A stretch of 64,000 nucleotides of DNA, from assembly GCA_002633115.1 (NCBI GenBank), contig NWBJ01000136.1, positions 51,530 through 115,529 of the forward strand, written 5' to 3'. Below are positions 37,618-47,186 of this stretch, piece by piece. The notes under the pieces are model-generated. The model did no database searches. It was given only the letters and a program-made list of their open reading frames with translations, and was not told the origin of the DNA. This stretch comes from Muribaculaceae bacterium Zag1. GTDB lineage: Bacteria; Bacteroidota; Bacteroidia; Bacteroidales; Muribaculaceae. The position numbers were made by a program, and so were the translations under genes. Position 1 is the first letter of the stretch. Every line of letters starts with the position of its first letter.

Positions 37618-38145
37618 ATGGCAACAAAAATTAGACTGCAACGTCATGGTCGCAAGAACTATGCGTTCTATCCTATTGTTATCGCCGATAGCAGGGCACC
37701 ACGAGATGGTAGATTTATTGAAAGGATAGGTTCCTATAATCCGAACACTAATCCTGCTACAATCACTCTAAACTTCGAGCGGGCTTTGTATTGGGTCAAC
37801 GTAGGAGCACAACCCACCGAGACAGTGCGCACCATCCTCTCGCACGAGGGTGTGCTGCTGATGAAACACCTGCAGGGAGGCGTCAAGAAGGGCGCTTTCG
37901 ACGAGGCTGAAGCACAGCGCCGTTTCGACGCCTGGAAGAAAGCTCGCCAGGCCAAGGTCGACAAGATGAAAGTGAGCATGGCCAGCAAGAAAGAGGAAGA
38001 TGCTAAGGCACGCCTCGAGGCTGAGCAGGCCAAGAACAAAGCCAAGGCTGCTGCCGTGGCTAAGAAGAAAGCCGAACTCGCTGCCGCTAAGGCAGAGGCT
38101 GAGGCTGCTCCCGCCGCTGAAGAGGCAGCTCCCGCTGCTGAATAA
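37618..38145 (+). CDS. rpsP: 30S ribosomal protein S16 with Lys/Ala-rich C-terminal extension
   Basis: [44 protein letters not shown]. Confidence 0.97.
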   Translation: MATKIRLQRHGRKNYAFYPIVIADSRAPRDGRFIERIGSYNPNTNPATITLNFERALYWVNVGAQPTETVRTILSHEGVLLMKHLQGGVKKGAFDEAEAQRRFDAWKKARQAKVDKMKVSMASKKEEDAKARLEAEQAKNKAKAAAVAKKKAELAAAKAEAEAAPAAEEAAPAAE

Positions 38146-38171
38146 TTCGGCCATTCCATCGCCAACCTATC

Positions 38172-38211
38172 AAGCTCTTGCTGCCGACCACGGCTCCAAG
38201 AGCTTTTTTTT
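38172..38211 (+). terminator. Rho-independent terminator after rpsP
   Basis: AAGCTCTTG..CAAGAGCTTTTTTTT. Confidence 0.8.
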
Positions 38212-38279
38212 GAACCAATATATTCATTTTGCAAAGAAAAATGTGTAAATTTGCACTCTAATACATTCACTCGCAAAGC

Positions 38280-38825
38280 ATGGAGCATAAACCGCGCAAC
38301 GTATACCACCGAGGGGCCATGGATGGCCTGGCTATGGGAGCTTACCTGACTCTCATCTTTTTTGTGCAAGTCCTGGGCTTGCACTCTGGCATAATGCTGC
38401 TCGCGAGCGAAGTGTTGATTTTGGGCGTGCCGGTGCTCGCCTACATACTTTTGCGCCGAGCCTATCTGCAAGAGGGCCCGACATATCAATATTCAGCCAT
38501 CTGGATGCAGGGAATCACGATGTTTATCTGCGGATGCTTGATTTTGGGCCTAATAGCCTACATCTTCTTCAGATTCATCCGGCCTACCTTCATCGCCGAG
38601 CTGGTTGAGACTGTGGCCAACGTGTATCGGTCGCTTGGCACCGAGGAGGGCGACCGCCTGGCCCGCATTTTCCAAAACATGGAGCAGCGCCATCTGCTGC
38701 CCAAGCCCATTGAGTTTGCCTTCAGCATGATGTGGGTTGGGAGCTTTGCCGGGGCGATGCTGTCGATGGTGCTGGCTGGGCTGCTCAAGCTCACCTGCCG
38801 CAAGAAGATGCGCATACCCAAGTAG
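38280..38825 (+). CDS. DUF4199 family membrane protein
   Basis: 181 aa, multiple TM segments, YHRGAMDGLAMGAYLTLIFFVQVLG. Confidence 0.7.
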   Translation: MEHKPRNVYHRGAMDGLAMGAYLTLIFFVQVLGLHSGIMLLASEVLILGVPVLAYILLRRAYLQEGPTYQYSAIWMQGITMFICGCLILGLIAYIFFRFIRPTFIAELVETVANVYRSLGTEEGDRLARIFQNMEQRHLLPKPIEFAFSMMWVGSFAGAMLSMVLAGLLKLTCRKKMRIPK

Positions 38826-38847
38826 ACCCTCTCCTCCCCTCCCCAGT

Positions 38848-38876
38848 TACTTATTACTCATTCCTTATTACTTGTA
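38848..38876. repeat. Short 7-bp-period TTACTTA repeat
   Basis: TTACTTATTACTCATTCCTTATTACTTG. Confidence 0.7.
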
Positions 38877-38881
38877 TAGGT

Positions 38882-39835
38882 TTGGACATATCGTTAGTAA
38901 TACCATTATATAATGAAGCTGAATCGCTGCCTGAGCTGCAGCAGTGGATCCATCGGGTGATGGATGAGCACGGCTTTGAATACGAGGCCATCTATGTCGA
39001 CGATGGCAGCACCGATGATTCGTGGCAAGTGATTCAGCGCCTCAGGGAGCAGTATCCCAATGAGGTGAGGGGAGTGTCGTTTCGCCGCAATTACGGCAAG
39101 TCGCCCGCTCTCAACACCGGGTTTGCCCGCGCCCAGGGGCGCGTGGTCATTACTATGGATGCCGACCTGCAAGACAGCCCCGATGAGATACCTGAGCTGT
39201 ACCGCATGGTCACCGAGGATGGCTACGACTTGGTGTCGGGGTACAAGAAGAAACGCTACGACCCACTGTCAAAGACCATACCCACCAAGCTATTCAACGC
39301 TACGGCTCGCAAGGTGAGCGGCATCAAGAATCTGCACGATTTCAATTGCGGCCTCAAAGCATACCGCGCCGAGGTGGTAAAGCGCATTGAGCTCGGGGCC
39401 GATATGCACCGCTACATACCCTATCTGGCCAAGCTGGCCGGATTCAATCGCATAGGCGAGAAGGTGGTGCAGCATCAGGCGCGCAAATACGGCAAGACCA
39501 AATTCGGCCTCGACCGTTTTGTCAACGGCTATCTCGACCTGGCTACCCTATGGTTTACGGGCAAATTTGGCAAGAAGCCGATGCATTTGTTCGGGCTGCT
39601 TGGGTCGCTGATGTTTTTCCTTGGATTCGTAGCTGTGGCTATTGTGGGCTTTGTCAAGCTCTACAATATGCACCATGGCAATCCCTATACATTGGTTACC
39701 AATTCGCCTTATTTCTACTTGGCATTGACGTTGATGCTGCTGGGGTCGCAGCTGTTCCTGGCTGGATTCTTGGGCGAATTGATAGCACGCAACTCCCCAA
39801 CCCGCAATTCTTACGAAATACAAGAAGAGATATAA
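38882..39835 (+). CDS. Glycosyltransferase family 2 (GtrB/DPM1-like) with C-terminal TM helices
   Basis: LDISLVIPLYNEAESLPELQQW; MDADLQDSPDEIPELY; TTG start inferred at 38882. Confidence 0.9.
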   Translation: MDISLVIPLYNEAESLPELQQWIHRVMDEHGFEYEAIYVDDGSTDDSWQVIQRLREQYPNEVRGVSFRRNYGKSPALNTGFARAQGRVVITMDADLQDSPDEIPELYRMVTEDGYDLVSGYKKKRYDPLSKTIPTKLFNATARKVSGIKNLHDFNCGLKAYRAEVVKRIELGADMHRYIPYLAKLAGFNRIGEKVVQHQARKYGKTKFGLDRFVNGYLDLATLWFTGKFGKKPMHLFGLLGSLMFFLGFVAVAIVGFVKLYNMHHGNPYTLVTNSPYFYLALTLMLLGSQLFLAGFLGELIARNSPTRNSYEIQEEI

Positions 39836-39925
39836 AGTAAGTAATAAGTAATGAGGAATAAGTAACAAGTAGGGCAGTCGAGTGCCACGCGGTTTCACCT
39901 CGGCGGTATCCGCCTATAAATATAT
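39836..39925. repeat. Dispersed repeat (7-bp-period arm plus GGGCAGTCGAGTGCCACGCGGTTTCACCTCGGCGGT core)
   Basis: Inverse of the element at 30534-30613. Confidence 0.8.
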
Positions 39926-39930
39926 ATAAT

Positions 39931-40446
39931 ATGGAAGATTTTGATTTCATAGGCCTATGCGAGCGGCGCTATTCTTGCCGCAACTATTCAGACCTGAAGA
40001 TAGAGAAGGAAACTCTGGATACTATACTGCGCGCCGCACAGTTGGCTCCATCGGCTTGCAATCGTCAGCCTTGGAGATTTTACATTGTCGAGGATGCCGA
40101 TAAGCGCGCCGAGTTGTTGGCCAAGTCAAAGCCGGCATTCCTGGCCGCACCGGTGGTGATAGCTGCTGTGGGGCTGCATGATGTGGCTTGGCATCGCCCA
40201 TCAGATGGCAAGGATCATACCGACATCGATGTGGCCATCGCCGTAGAGCACATCTGCTTGGCAGCAGCCGACCAGGGCGTGGGCAGTTGCTGGGTGTGCT
40301 CGTTTGATGTCGAGGCCGCTCGCCGAGTGCTCAAGCTCACCGAGGGCGAGGAGCCGATTGCGCTCATACCTCTGGGTTATCCCTCTGATGCCGCAATCCC
40401 CAACAAAGACCGCAAACCTCTACACGAAATCATTAGGCATGCGTAA
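39931..40446 (+). CDS. Nitroreductase family protein
   Basis: CERRYSCRNYSDLKIEKETLDTILRAAQLAPSACNRQPWRF. Confidence 0.92.
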   Translation: MEDFDFIGLCERRYSCRNYSDLKIEKETLDTILRAAQLAPSACNRQPWRFYIVEDADKRAELLAKSKPAFLAAPVVIAAVGLHDVAWHRPSDGKDHTDIDVAIAVEHICLAAADQGVGSCWVCSFDVEAARRVLKLTEGEEPIALIPLGYPSDAAIPNKDRKPLHEIIRHA

Positions 40447-41050
40447 TAGCCGCATTGGCATATTCCTAATCGCGCTGCTGATGCTGGCAGCTGCCGCTTG
40501 TAACTCATCGGGCTGCTTGGAGAATCGCAACTCTGTGCCTTTGGCCGGATTTTACGATGCTTCGACTGGCAGCGCCATCACCCTCGACTCGGTGCAAATC
40601 ACCGGCTTGGGCATGGCCGATGATGACCCGCTCTCGGCAGCTGGCACAAGCATCAGCTCGATATACTTGCCGATGCGGTCGACCGAGCAATCGACAACCT
40701 GGATCTTCAGTTACAAATGGTCGTATCTCGACTATCCGCAGCTGTGCGACACTCTGAGCTTTGACTATGAGTCGACCCCGTATTTCGCCTCAAACGACTG
40801 CGGTGTGATTTACAAGTATCTGATCACCCATTTCAGCTACACTACCCATCTGATTGATTCGGTCGCTCTGTCCGACTCTCTGATCACCAATGTCGATATC
40901 GAGCAGATACAGATTTATTTCCGCACTGCTACCGATGATGACGAGGGCGATGAGGAAGAAGAGGTTGAGGAAGATAACAGCGAAGACGAGGACGAGGGCA
41001 CTGATGAGGATGACGGCAGTGAGGATGAGGAAGGAGGCGACGATGAGTAG
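40439..41050 (+). CDS. DUF6452-like lipoprotein with highly acidic C-terminal tail
   Basis: ORF trimmed to MRNSRIGIFLIALLMLAAAACNSS; tail DDDEGDEEEEVEEDNSEDEDEGTDEDDGSEDEEGGDDE. Confidence 0.7.
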   Translation: MRNSRIGIFLIALLMLAAAACNSSGCLENRNSVPLAGFYDASTGSAITLDSVQITGLGMADDDPLSAAGTSISSIYLPMRSTEQSTTWIFSYKWSYLDYPQLCDTLSFDYESTPYFASNDCGVIYKYLITHFSYTTHLIDSVALSDSLITNVDIEQIQIYFRTATDDDEGDEEEEVEEDNSEDEDEGTDEDDGSEDEEGGDDE

Positions 41051-42023
41051 GGCTCGAATCATAGCTGCCATAGTGGCGGTGCTCTGCTTGGTCACTGCTT
41101 TGTCGGGTTGGAGTCAACGCAAGGTGACGCCCATCAACACGCCGGCTACCGCTACGCAGCCTATCAATGAGTTTGGCAACGACACTGCCCGCATCAATGC
41201 GCGCATGCGCGCCACGATGGTGCACTATCACGATGAGAATGGCAATGTGATATATGTCGACACCATCACGGGTCGCGAGTGGCGCGACTCTACAGCCATG
41301 AAAGCCAAGAAGCCTATGCAATACCCCCTGTGGCATGCAGTGAGCGTAGGCGTGGATATCTGGAACCCGGTGATGCGAGCCTTTGGTCAGCATTTCGGCC
41401 TTATAGATTTTTCGGCCCAGCTGAGCATACACAATCGCTACAAGCCAGTGTTTGAGACTGGCCTGGGCTTGGCCAACAATACCCCGGCTGACAACAACTT
41501 TACCTACAAGTCGCCCCTGAGTGTCTATTTCCGCTTGGGCATGGACTATAATTTCCTATACAATTCCTCGCCCGACTATCAGTTCCTGGGCGGTCTGCGC
41601 TTCGGCTTCTCGCCTTTCAGCTATTCAATCGAGGATATCACTATCTCATCGACCTATTGGGATCTGGATGCGCATCCCACCATACCGGCGCAGCATGCCA
41701 CCGTGCTGTGGTGGGAAGTGGCCATAGGTCTGCGCGTGAAGCTATGGGGGCCTATCTCGGCTGGATGGACATTCCGATTCCACAGCATAATGCACGATTA
41801 CAAGGGCGAATACGGACGCCCATGGTACATACCCGGCTATGGCTCGCGCGGCGGTGCCATCAATGGCTCATTCACTATCGCCTACACGATACCGCTGAAC
41901 AAAAAGCAGCCCCCCAAGGTTAATTTAAGTGAAGACAATTCCACTCTCTATTTCCCAGAAGACACTGGGCAGCCTAATCCCGAGCAGATTTATCAGGGCA
42001 AGGATGCGCAGAACCCAGAGTAG
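41043..42023 (+). CDS. DUF6048-like outer membrane beta-barrel protein
   Basis: ORF trimmed to MSRARIIAAIVAVLCLVTALSGWSQ; overlaps the upstream gene by 8 bp. Confidence 0.65.
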   Translation: MSRARIIAAIVAVLCLVTALSGWSQRKVTPINTPATATQPINEFGNDTARINARMRATMVHYHDENGNVIYVDTITGREWRDSTAMKAKKPMQYPLWHAVSVGVDIWNPVMRAFGQHFGLIDFSAQLSIHNRYKPVFETGLGLANNTPADNNFTYKSPLSVYFRLGMDYNFLYNSSPDYQFLGGLRFGFSPFSYSIEDITISSTYWDLDAHPTIPAQHATVLWWEVAIGLRVKLWGPISAGWTFRFHSIMHDYKGEYGRPWYIPGYGSRGGAINGSFTIAYTIPLNKKQPPKVNLSEDNSTLYFPEDTGQPNPEQIYQGKDAQNPE

Positions 42024-42028
42024 GGGGA

Positions 42029-42127
42029 GCAATTCACAATTCACAATTCAGAATGCACAATGCATTTATTGGTGATGTGTGGATTCAGAGGCGGAATTGT
42101 GAATTTTGAATTGTGAATTTTGAATTG
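42029..42127. repeat. 7-bp-period (CAATTCA) inverted-repeat element
   Basis: CAATTCA CAATTCA CAATTCA GAATGCA CAATGCA .. TTGTGAATTTTGAATTGTGAATTTTGAATTG. Confidence 0.8.
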
Positions 42128-42130
42128 ATT

Positions 42131-42868
42131 ATGAAGCGGATTGTGATTGTAGGGGCGAGCAGCGGCATAGGGCGGCGCATCGCCATAGATTTTGCCCGCA
42201 AGGGCTGGGGAGTGGCAATAGCCGCTCGCCGTGAAGAGAAGCTTAAAGAGGTGGCGGACCTGTTTCCCGATCAAATCGAGTATGAGGCTATCGATGTGAC
42301 CGCGCAAGATGCGGTGACACGCTTCAACAATTTGATTGAGCGCAACGGAGGCATGGATGTGCTGCTTTTTGCTTCGGGCGTTGGGTTTGCAAATCCCGAA
42401 TTGCGCCAGGGCCTCGATGATGAGATCCTGGCTGTCAATGTCAAGGGATTTACTAAAATCATCAATGCGGCATACAAGTACTATAAGAATACTGAGAATG
42501 TAGGGCGCGGTCGCATAGCCGCCATAACCTCGGTGGCTGGCACTAAGGGATTGGGAATTGCGCCAACTTACAGTGCCTCAAAGCGCTATCAGCAGACTTA
42601 TCTCCAGGCCATCGACCAATTGGCCCATTTGCAATGCGTGGCAGTCGATGTCACGGATATCCGACCGGGATTTATACGCACAGCGCTGCTGGATCCCCAC
42701 AAGCAGTATCCATTGACCATGGCTGTCGACTACGCCGCACCGCTTATCGAGAAGGCTATCGAGCGCGGTTGCCGCGTGGCCACCATCGACTGGCGTTGGG
42801 GCCTCATCGAGGGCCTGTGGCGCCTAATCCCCAATTGCATCTGGCCCTTGCTACCCATCAAAGTGTAA
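42131..42868 (+). CDS. SDR family NAD(P)-dependent oxidoreductase
   Basis: MKRIVIVGASSGIGRRIAIDFARKGW; YSASKRYQQTYLQA. Confidence 0.93.
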   Translation: MKRIVIVGASSGIGRRIAIDFARKGWGVAIAARREEKLKEVADLFPDQIEYEAIDVTAQDAVTRFNNLIERNGGMDVLLFASGVGFANPELRQGLDDEILAVNVKGFTKIINAAYKYYKNTENVGRGRIAAITSVAGTKGLGIAPTYSASKRYQQTYLQAIDQLAHLQCVAVDVTDIRPGFIRTALLDPHKQYPLTMAVDYAAPLIEKAIERGCRVATIDWRWGLIEGLWRLIPNCIWPLLPIKV

Positions 42869-43016
42869 ATGAAAAATGAAAAGTGAATAATGAAAAAATG
42901 GCCATCCGGATTGAGCCCGGATGGCCATTTTTATATTTCCCATCAAAATACTCCTACGGGGTAGCTATCCGGATGGCCATTTTTCATTATTCATTATTCG
43001 TTTTTCATTTGTAGAG
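42868..43016. repeat. 7-bp-period element with the same GGCCATCCGG core as 24494-24654
   Basis: ATGGCCATCCGGATTGAGCCCGGATGGCCATTTTT identical to the 24.5-kb copy. Confidence 0.85.
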
Positions 43017-45320
43017 GTAGACCTTGTAGTCTTTGATTGAGCCGGGAGCGCCTTGCTCAGCGCGGGGCAGGTACTGGATGCCAGTGACTGTCTGCTCCGA
43101 GCCCAGGTCGATGACGATCAGGTGGGGCAGTGTGGCTCCGGGCACTGTCTGCCAATAGGTGCTCTCTTGCAGGTCGTAGACCTTGTCGGCAGTGTGGTTG
43201 CCCTGTTCCTTCTCGCTGTCGGCGTATTTGGCAGTCCATGGTTCGCGGCTTAGGCGCTGGCCCTTTGAGTCGAGAGCGTAGAGCTCGGCGAGGGCTACTT
43301 GATCCTTGCCATTCTGGGTCGACAGTGCCTCGATAGCCAGATAGCGGCCAGTGGCAGGTGAGTCAAACTTCACAGTCTGCCAACCATTGCCAGCGGCGAA
43401 TTGTCCAGCTGCAGCCGGTGTGGCTGAGTTGAGGTCGGGACGGTCGCCAGGATTGTTGTGCAGGTTGGTCTTCTCCAGGTTGAGATTGTCGAGCTTAGGC
43501 TCTTTTAGACCAACGCTCACAGCCTCGGTCGGACCTACGATGTCGAGCACGACCACTTCGTTTTGGCCTTTCTTGAGCCATGGGCCAGGCACGTAGAGGG
43601 TCTGTTGCGGGCCGATGCTCCAGATGCGTCCCAGAGGATGGCCATTGACCCATACTTGGCCTTTGCCCCAAGTCGAGAAGTCGAGGAATGTGTCGCCAGT
43701 CTTCTTGAGGTTGAATGTGCCGCGATAGTAGCCGCGCTCCTTGGCCGGAGCAGCCGGTGCCTCAAGAGCAGCCACTGCGATCTCATAATCGTCGGGAATA
43801 AGGCTGATTGTCCAATTCTTCAGGTCATAAGTAACCTCGTGGCCCTCATCATCAGCCTGGATGGTCACGCCATCGGTGATGCCCTTGAAGTCCTTGATGG
43901 CACGGCCGAAGTTGATGCGGCCCATAGCCTCGACCAAGATTGAGAGGGTGTCGCCCTTGGCGCAGCGCGGTATTGCGATGGCCTTGTCATTTTTCACGCG
44001 GTCGATCTTGCCAATGTATTGGCCATTGAGGAATACCTGCGAGAAATCATGCGAATCGTTGATAAACAAGGTGCCTCCCATGGGCAGAGCCGGGAGAATG
44101 GTCTGGTAGACAGCGCAACCCCAGCCCATATCAAGGGCCTCAAATGTCTCGACATCGCGGCTCTGGGTAGAGCGTTGCACGCCAGCGCTAAGGGGTGCGA
44201 ACTCGGTGAATTCAAACTGCGGCACCTCGATGATGGCATTTGCTTTGGGAGGAGCCGGGAGTTTCTTGTCAGAATATTTCTGCAGAGTAGTGCGCAGCAA
44301 GTCGTATTTGGGCGTAACGGTGCCCCACTCGGTGATGGGCGCGTCGTAGTCATAACTGGTCACATCGGGAGCGAAGCCTGGGCTGTTGGCGCCAGCCCAG
44401 TGGCCAAACGATGTGCCGCCGTGAGTCATGTAGAGTGAGAAGCTGATGCCCTTGGAGAGCATTTCATCGATGCCCTCGACCATGTCCTTGGCATCGCGGG
44501 TCTCATGGTTGGCTCCCCATTTGTCGAACCAGCCGCTCCAGAACTCAGAGCACATCAGCGGCGAATTGGGTCGCAGCTCTTTGAGCTTGGCAAATTGCTC
44601 GTCGATGTTGGCACCGGTGCCGAAATTCATGGTCCACACCAGGTCGTCGAGGCCGTTGTTGGTGAAGTTGCTCGACCAGTCGCACTGGAACGGGGTTACG
44701 TTGTCAAATCCGGCCTCCTTCACGATGTCGCGAATAGCGCTCACATAGGGCTTGTCGACGCCGTAGGAACCGTATTCGTTTTCAACCTGCACCATGATGA
44801 TGGGGCCTCCATTCTCGATGGTGAGGGGAGTGAGCTGCTTGCCCACCTCCTGTTCAAACAGCTTGACGCGCTCCATGAAGTACGGGTCTTGCTCGCGCAG
44901 GGCGATGTCTTTTTTCTTTAGCAGCCACCACGGCAGACCGCCCATTTCCCACTCGGCGCATACGTAGGGGCCGGGGCGCACGATAACCTTCATGTCGTGC
45001 TTTTGGGCCAAGCGGCAAAACTCGGCAATGTCGTTCTGGCCCTCGAAGTCGAATTGGCCTTCCTGTGGCTCATGGATATTCCAGAACACGTAGAGGCAGA
45101 CGGTGTTCATGCCCAGGGCCTTGACCATCTGGATGCGGTGCTCCCAGTATTCCTTGGGGATGCGGGGGTAGTGGAGCTCGGCGGCTTTCACCACAAAAGG
45201 CTCGTCATTAAGCAAGAATGTGCCATCGCCAACGGCGAACGTGTCGGCCATTGCCCCATTGGCGCCTAAGCCCAGGGCTGCCGCCACGGCAAGGCTCTTA
45301 AAGAGTAGGTTGGTTTTCAT
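43005..45320 (-). CDS. Glycoside hydrolase family 35 beta-galactosidase with F5/8-type C domain
   Basis: GTFLLNDEPFVVKAAELHYPRIPKEYWEHRIQMVKALGMNTVCLYVFWNIHEP; GGPIIMVQVENEYGSYG. Confidence 0.93.
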   Translation of the reverse strand: MKTNLLFKSLAVAAALGLGANGAMADTFAVGDGTFLLNDEPFVVKAAELHYPRIPKEYWEHRIQMVKALGMNTVCLYVFWNIHEPQEGQFDFEGQNDIAEFCRLAQKHDMKVIVRPGPYVCAEWEMGGLPWWLLKKKDIALREQDPYFMERVKLFEQEVGKQLTPLTIENGGPIIMVQVENEYGSYGVDKPYVSAIRDIVKEAGFDNVTPFQCDWSSNFTNNGLDDLVWTMNFGTGANIDEQFAKLKELRPNSPLMCSEFWSGWFDKWGANHETRDAKDMVEGIDEMLSKGISFSLYMTHGGTSFGHWAGANSPGFAPDVTSYDYDAPITEWGTVTPKYDLLRTTLQKYSDKKLPAPPKANAIIEVPQFEFTEFAPLSAGVQRSTQSRDVETFEALDMGWGCAVYQTILPALPMGGTLFINDSHDFSQVFLNGQYIGKIDRVKNDKAIAIPRCAKGDTLSILVEAMGRINFGRAIKDFKGITDGVTIQADDEGHEVTYDLKNWTISLIPDDYEIAVAALEAPAAPAKERGYYRGTFNLKKTGDTFLDFSTWGKGQVWVNGHPLGRIWSIGPQQTLYVPGPWLKKGQNEVVVLDIVGPTEAVSVGLKEPKLDNLNLEKTNLHNNPGDRPDLNSATPAAAGQFAAGNGWQTVKFDSPATGRYLAIEALSTQNGKDQVALAELYALDSKGQRLSREPWTAKYADSEKEQGNHTADKVYDLQESTYWQTVPGATLPHLIVIDLGSEQTVTGIQYLPRAEQGAPGSIKDYKVYLYK

Positions 45321-45471
45321 AAGTCAAATTTAAGAGTAGAATCTATTGCAAAGATATTGCAAAATATCCACACAGGGGTAAAGTGTTAAATCAAATAGGG
45401 TAGAAAAATCATTCAAACAGCTGAAAAATGGTGGAAAAATGGATGAATCTTAACTGTAGCAGGGAGCGAGG

Positions 45472-46194
45472 TTACAATTTTCCGTGTTCGGCGTAGCTGA
45501 AATAGCCAGCATCAGTGATGATCAGGTGGTCATTGACACGGATGTCAAAAAGCATGGCCGCCTCATAGAGTTTGTCGGTGATATCATCGTCTTCTTTGCT
45601 CGGACGCATCTGGCCCGAGGGATGATTGTGGAATATCACCATGCTGTTGGCCATGCACTCGAGAGCTGAGCGCACCACCAGTTTCACATCGACCGGGGTG
45701 TAGTTGGTGGTGCCGATCGAGAATCTCTCCTCGTGAATCACCTTGCCGCCCCGGTTGAGAAACATAGCCCAGAATTGCTCATGATCGTTCCACTCAAAGT
45801 GGTGCCTCATCCAGTCGTAAGAGTCTTTGGCAGTGCGGATCACTTTCTTCTCGGCTAGAGATTTGGCATCTTTTGCGGCTCGGGCGCCAAGGCGCAGGGC
45901 GGCGAGCAGGGTGATGGCTTTGACTTGGCCTACGCCCTTGAATCTGTTTACCAGGTCACCCACTGTGCGCTTTGCCAGCAGGGAGAGATGGCCGCCGTTT
46001 TGCTCAAGCATCTCTTCGCACAGGGCCACTACGCCCTTGCCCAGGGTGCCGGTGCCAAAGATTATGGCCATTAATTCGGCATCGGTTAGTGAGTCAAATC
46101 CATGGGCCATTGCCTTTTCGCGAGGGCGCAAGTCGAGGTCGGTCTCGCGCATGAGGCGGATTCCTCCGCTTGGAGTGAGATCGTATTCTTTCAT
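45472..46194 (-). CDS. radC: RadC family JAB/MPN-domain DNA repair protein
   Basis: Trimmed to MKEYDLTPSGGIRLM; MVIFHNHPSGQMRPSKEDDDIT. Confidence 0.92.
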   Translation of the reverse strand: MKEYDLTPSGGIRLMRETDLDLRPREKAMAHGFDSLTDAELMAIIFGTGTLGKGVVALCEEMLEQNGGHLSLLAKRTVGDLVNRFKGVGQVKAITLLAALRLGARAAKDAKSLAEKKVIRTAKDSYDWMRHHFEWNDHEQFWAMFLNRGGKVIHEERFSIGTTNYTPVDVKLVVRSALECMANSMVIFHNHPSGQMRPSKEDDDITDKLYEAAMLFDIRVNDHLIITDAGYFSYAEHGKL

Positions 46195-47186
46195 TTTTTT
46201 CTTCGGATTTCGATTTCTTCTTCTATGTCTCGGCCACGGCCGAGGATTATTTTTGTAACATAAGCTTTGATGAATCCAGTGCCGTAGCCCCATAGCTGGA
46301 TTAGCGAGGCTGGCACGGCCAGAGCGCCAATCTTGAGCGAGCGCGTAGAGATTACCGCGGTGATGAAAATGGCCAGCAGATACACGGCCAGGGGCAACAG
46401 CCACCAAGGTGAGCAGAATATAGCTAATAAAAGTAGAGCAATGCAGCCCAGCACAAACAGGGCTGGGAGCCAATGCACAAGCTTCATCGAGCCAGGATAG
46501 AGCAACTGCAATGTGATGCGCGACATGCCGAAGACATGCACCTGGCGGAAAAATTTCTTGAAATCAATCCTGCGCTTGTGCCATACCTTAGCCGGGCGAA
46601 TCAGTCCGATTGTGAATCCGGCATTGCGGATACGCGTGCTCATGTCGATATCCTCAGAGAACATCTCGCGGAAACCGCCCACTCGGTTGTAGACCATGCG
46701 TGAGAATCCCATGTTGAATGTGCGAGGAGTGAATTTCTCGAGTTGCACCTTGCCGCCGCGTATGCCGCCGGTGGTGAGGAATGAGGTCATCGAGTAGTTG
46801 ATGGCCTTTTGGGTATCAGAAAATGAGTCATGGGCCGCGTCGGGACCGCCGTAGCAGTCGAGGGGATGCTTGCGCAGATAGCCCGATACGATCTGGAAAT
46901 AGTCGGGGGGAATAACGCAGTCGCTGTCGAAAAACACTAAGTAATCCCCCTTGGAGCGCTCCATGCCATAGTTGCGGGCAATGGAGCGGCCTTCGTTTTC
47001 TTTGTAATAGTATCTGACATTGGCGCTGTCGGCAAATTCCTCGGCTGCGGTGCGGCACGGTTCTGACGAACCGTCCTCGACTATTATGGTCTCGAAATCG
47101 CGCACCGACTGAGCGGCGAGGCTGGCGAGCAAGTCGCGCACTTCGTCAATGCGGTTGTAGACGGGTACTATTACTGAGAATTTCAT
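46191..47186 (-). CDS. Glycosyltransferase family 2
   Basis: MKFSVIVPVYNRIDEVRDLLASLAAQSVRDFETIIVEDGSSEP. Confidence 0.92.
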   Translation of the reverse strand: MKFSVIVPVYNRIDEVRDLLASLAAQSVRDFETIIVEDGSSEPCRTAAEEFADSANVRYYYKENEGRSIARNYGMERSKGDYLVFFDSDCVIPPDYFQIVSGYLRKHPLDCYGGPDAAHDSFSDTQKAINYSMTSFLTTGGIRGGKVQLEKFTPRTFNMGFSRMVYNRVGGFREMFSEDIDMSTRIRNAGFTIGLIRPAKVWHKRRIDFKKFFRQVHVFGMSRITLQLLYPGSMKLVHWLPALFVLGCIALLLLAIFCSPWWLLPLAVYLLAIFITAVISTRSLKIGALAVPASLIQLWGYGTGFIKAYVTKIILGRGRDIEEEIEIRRKK

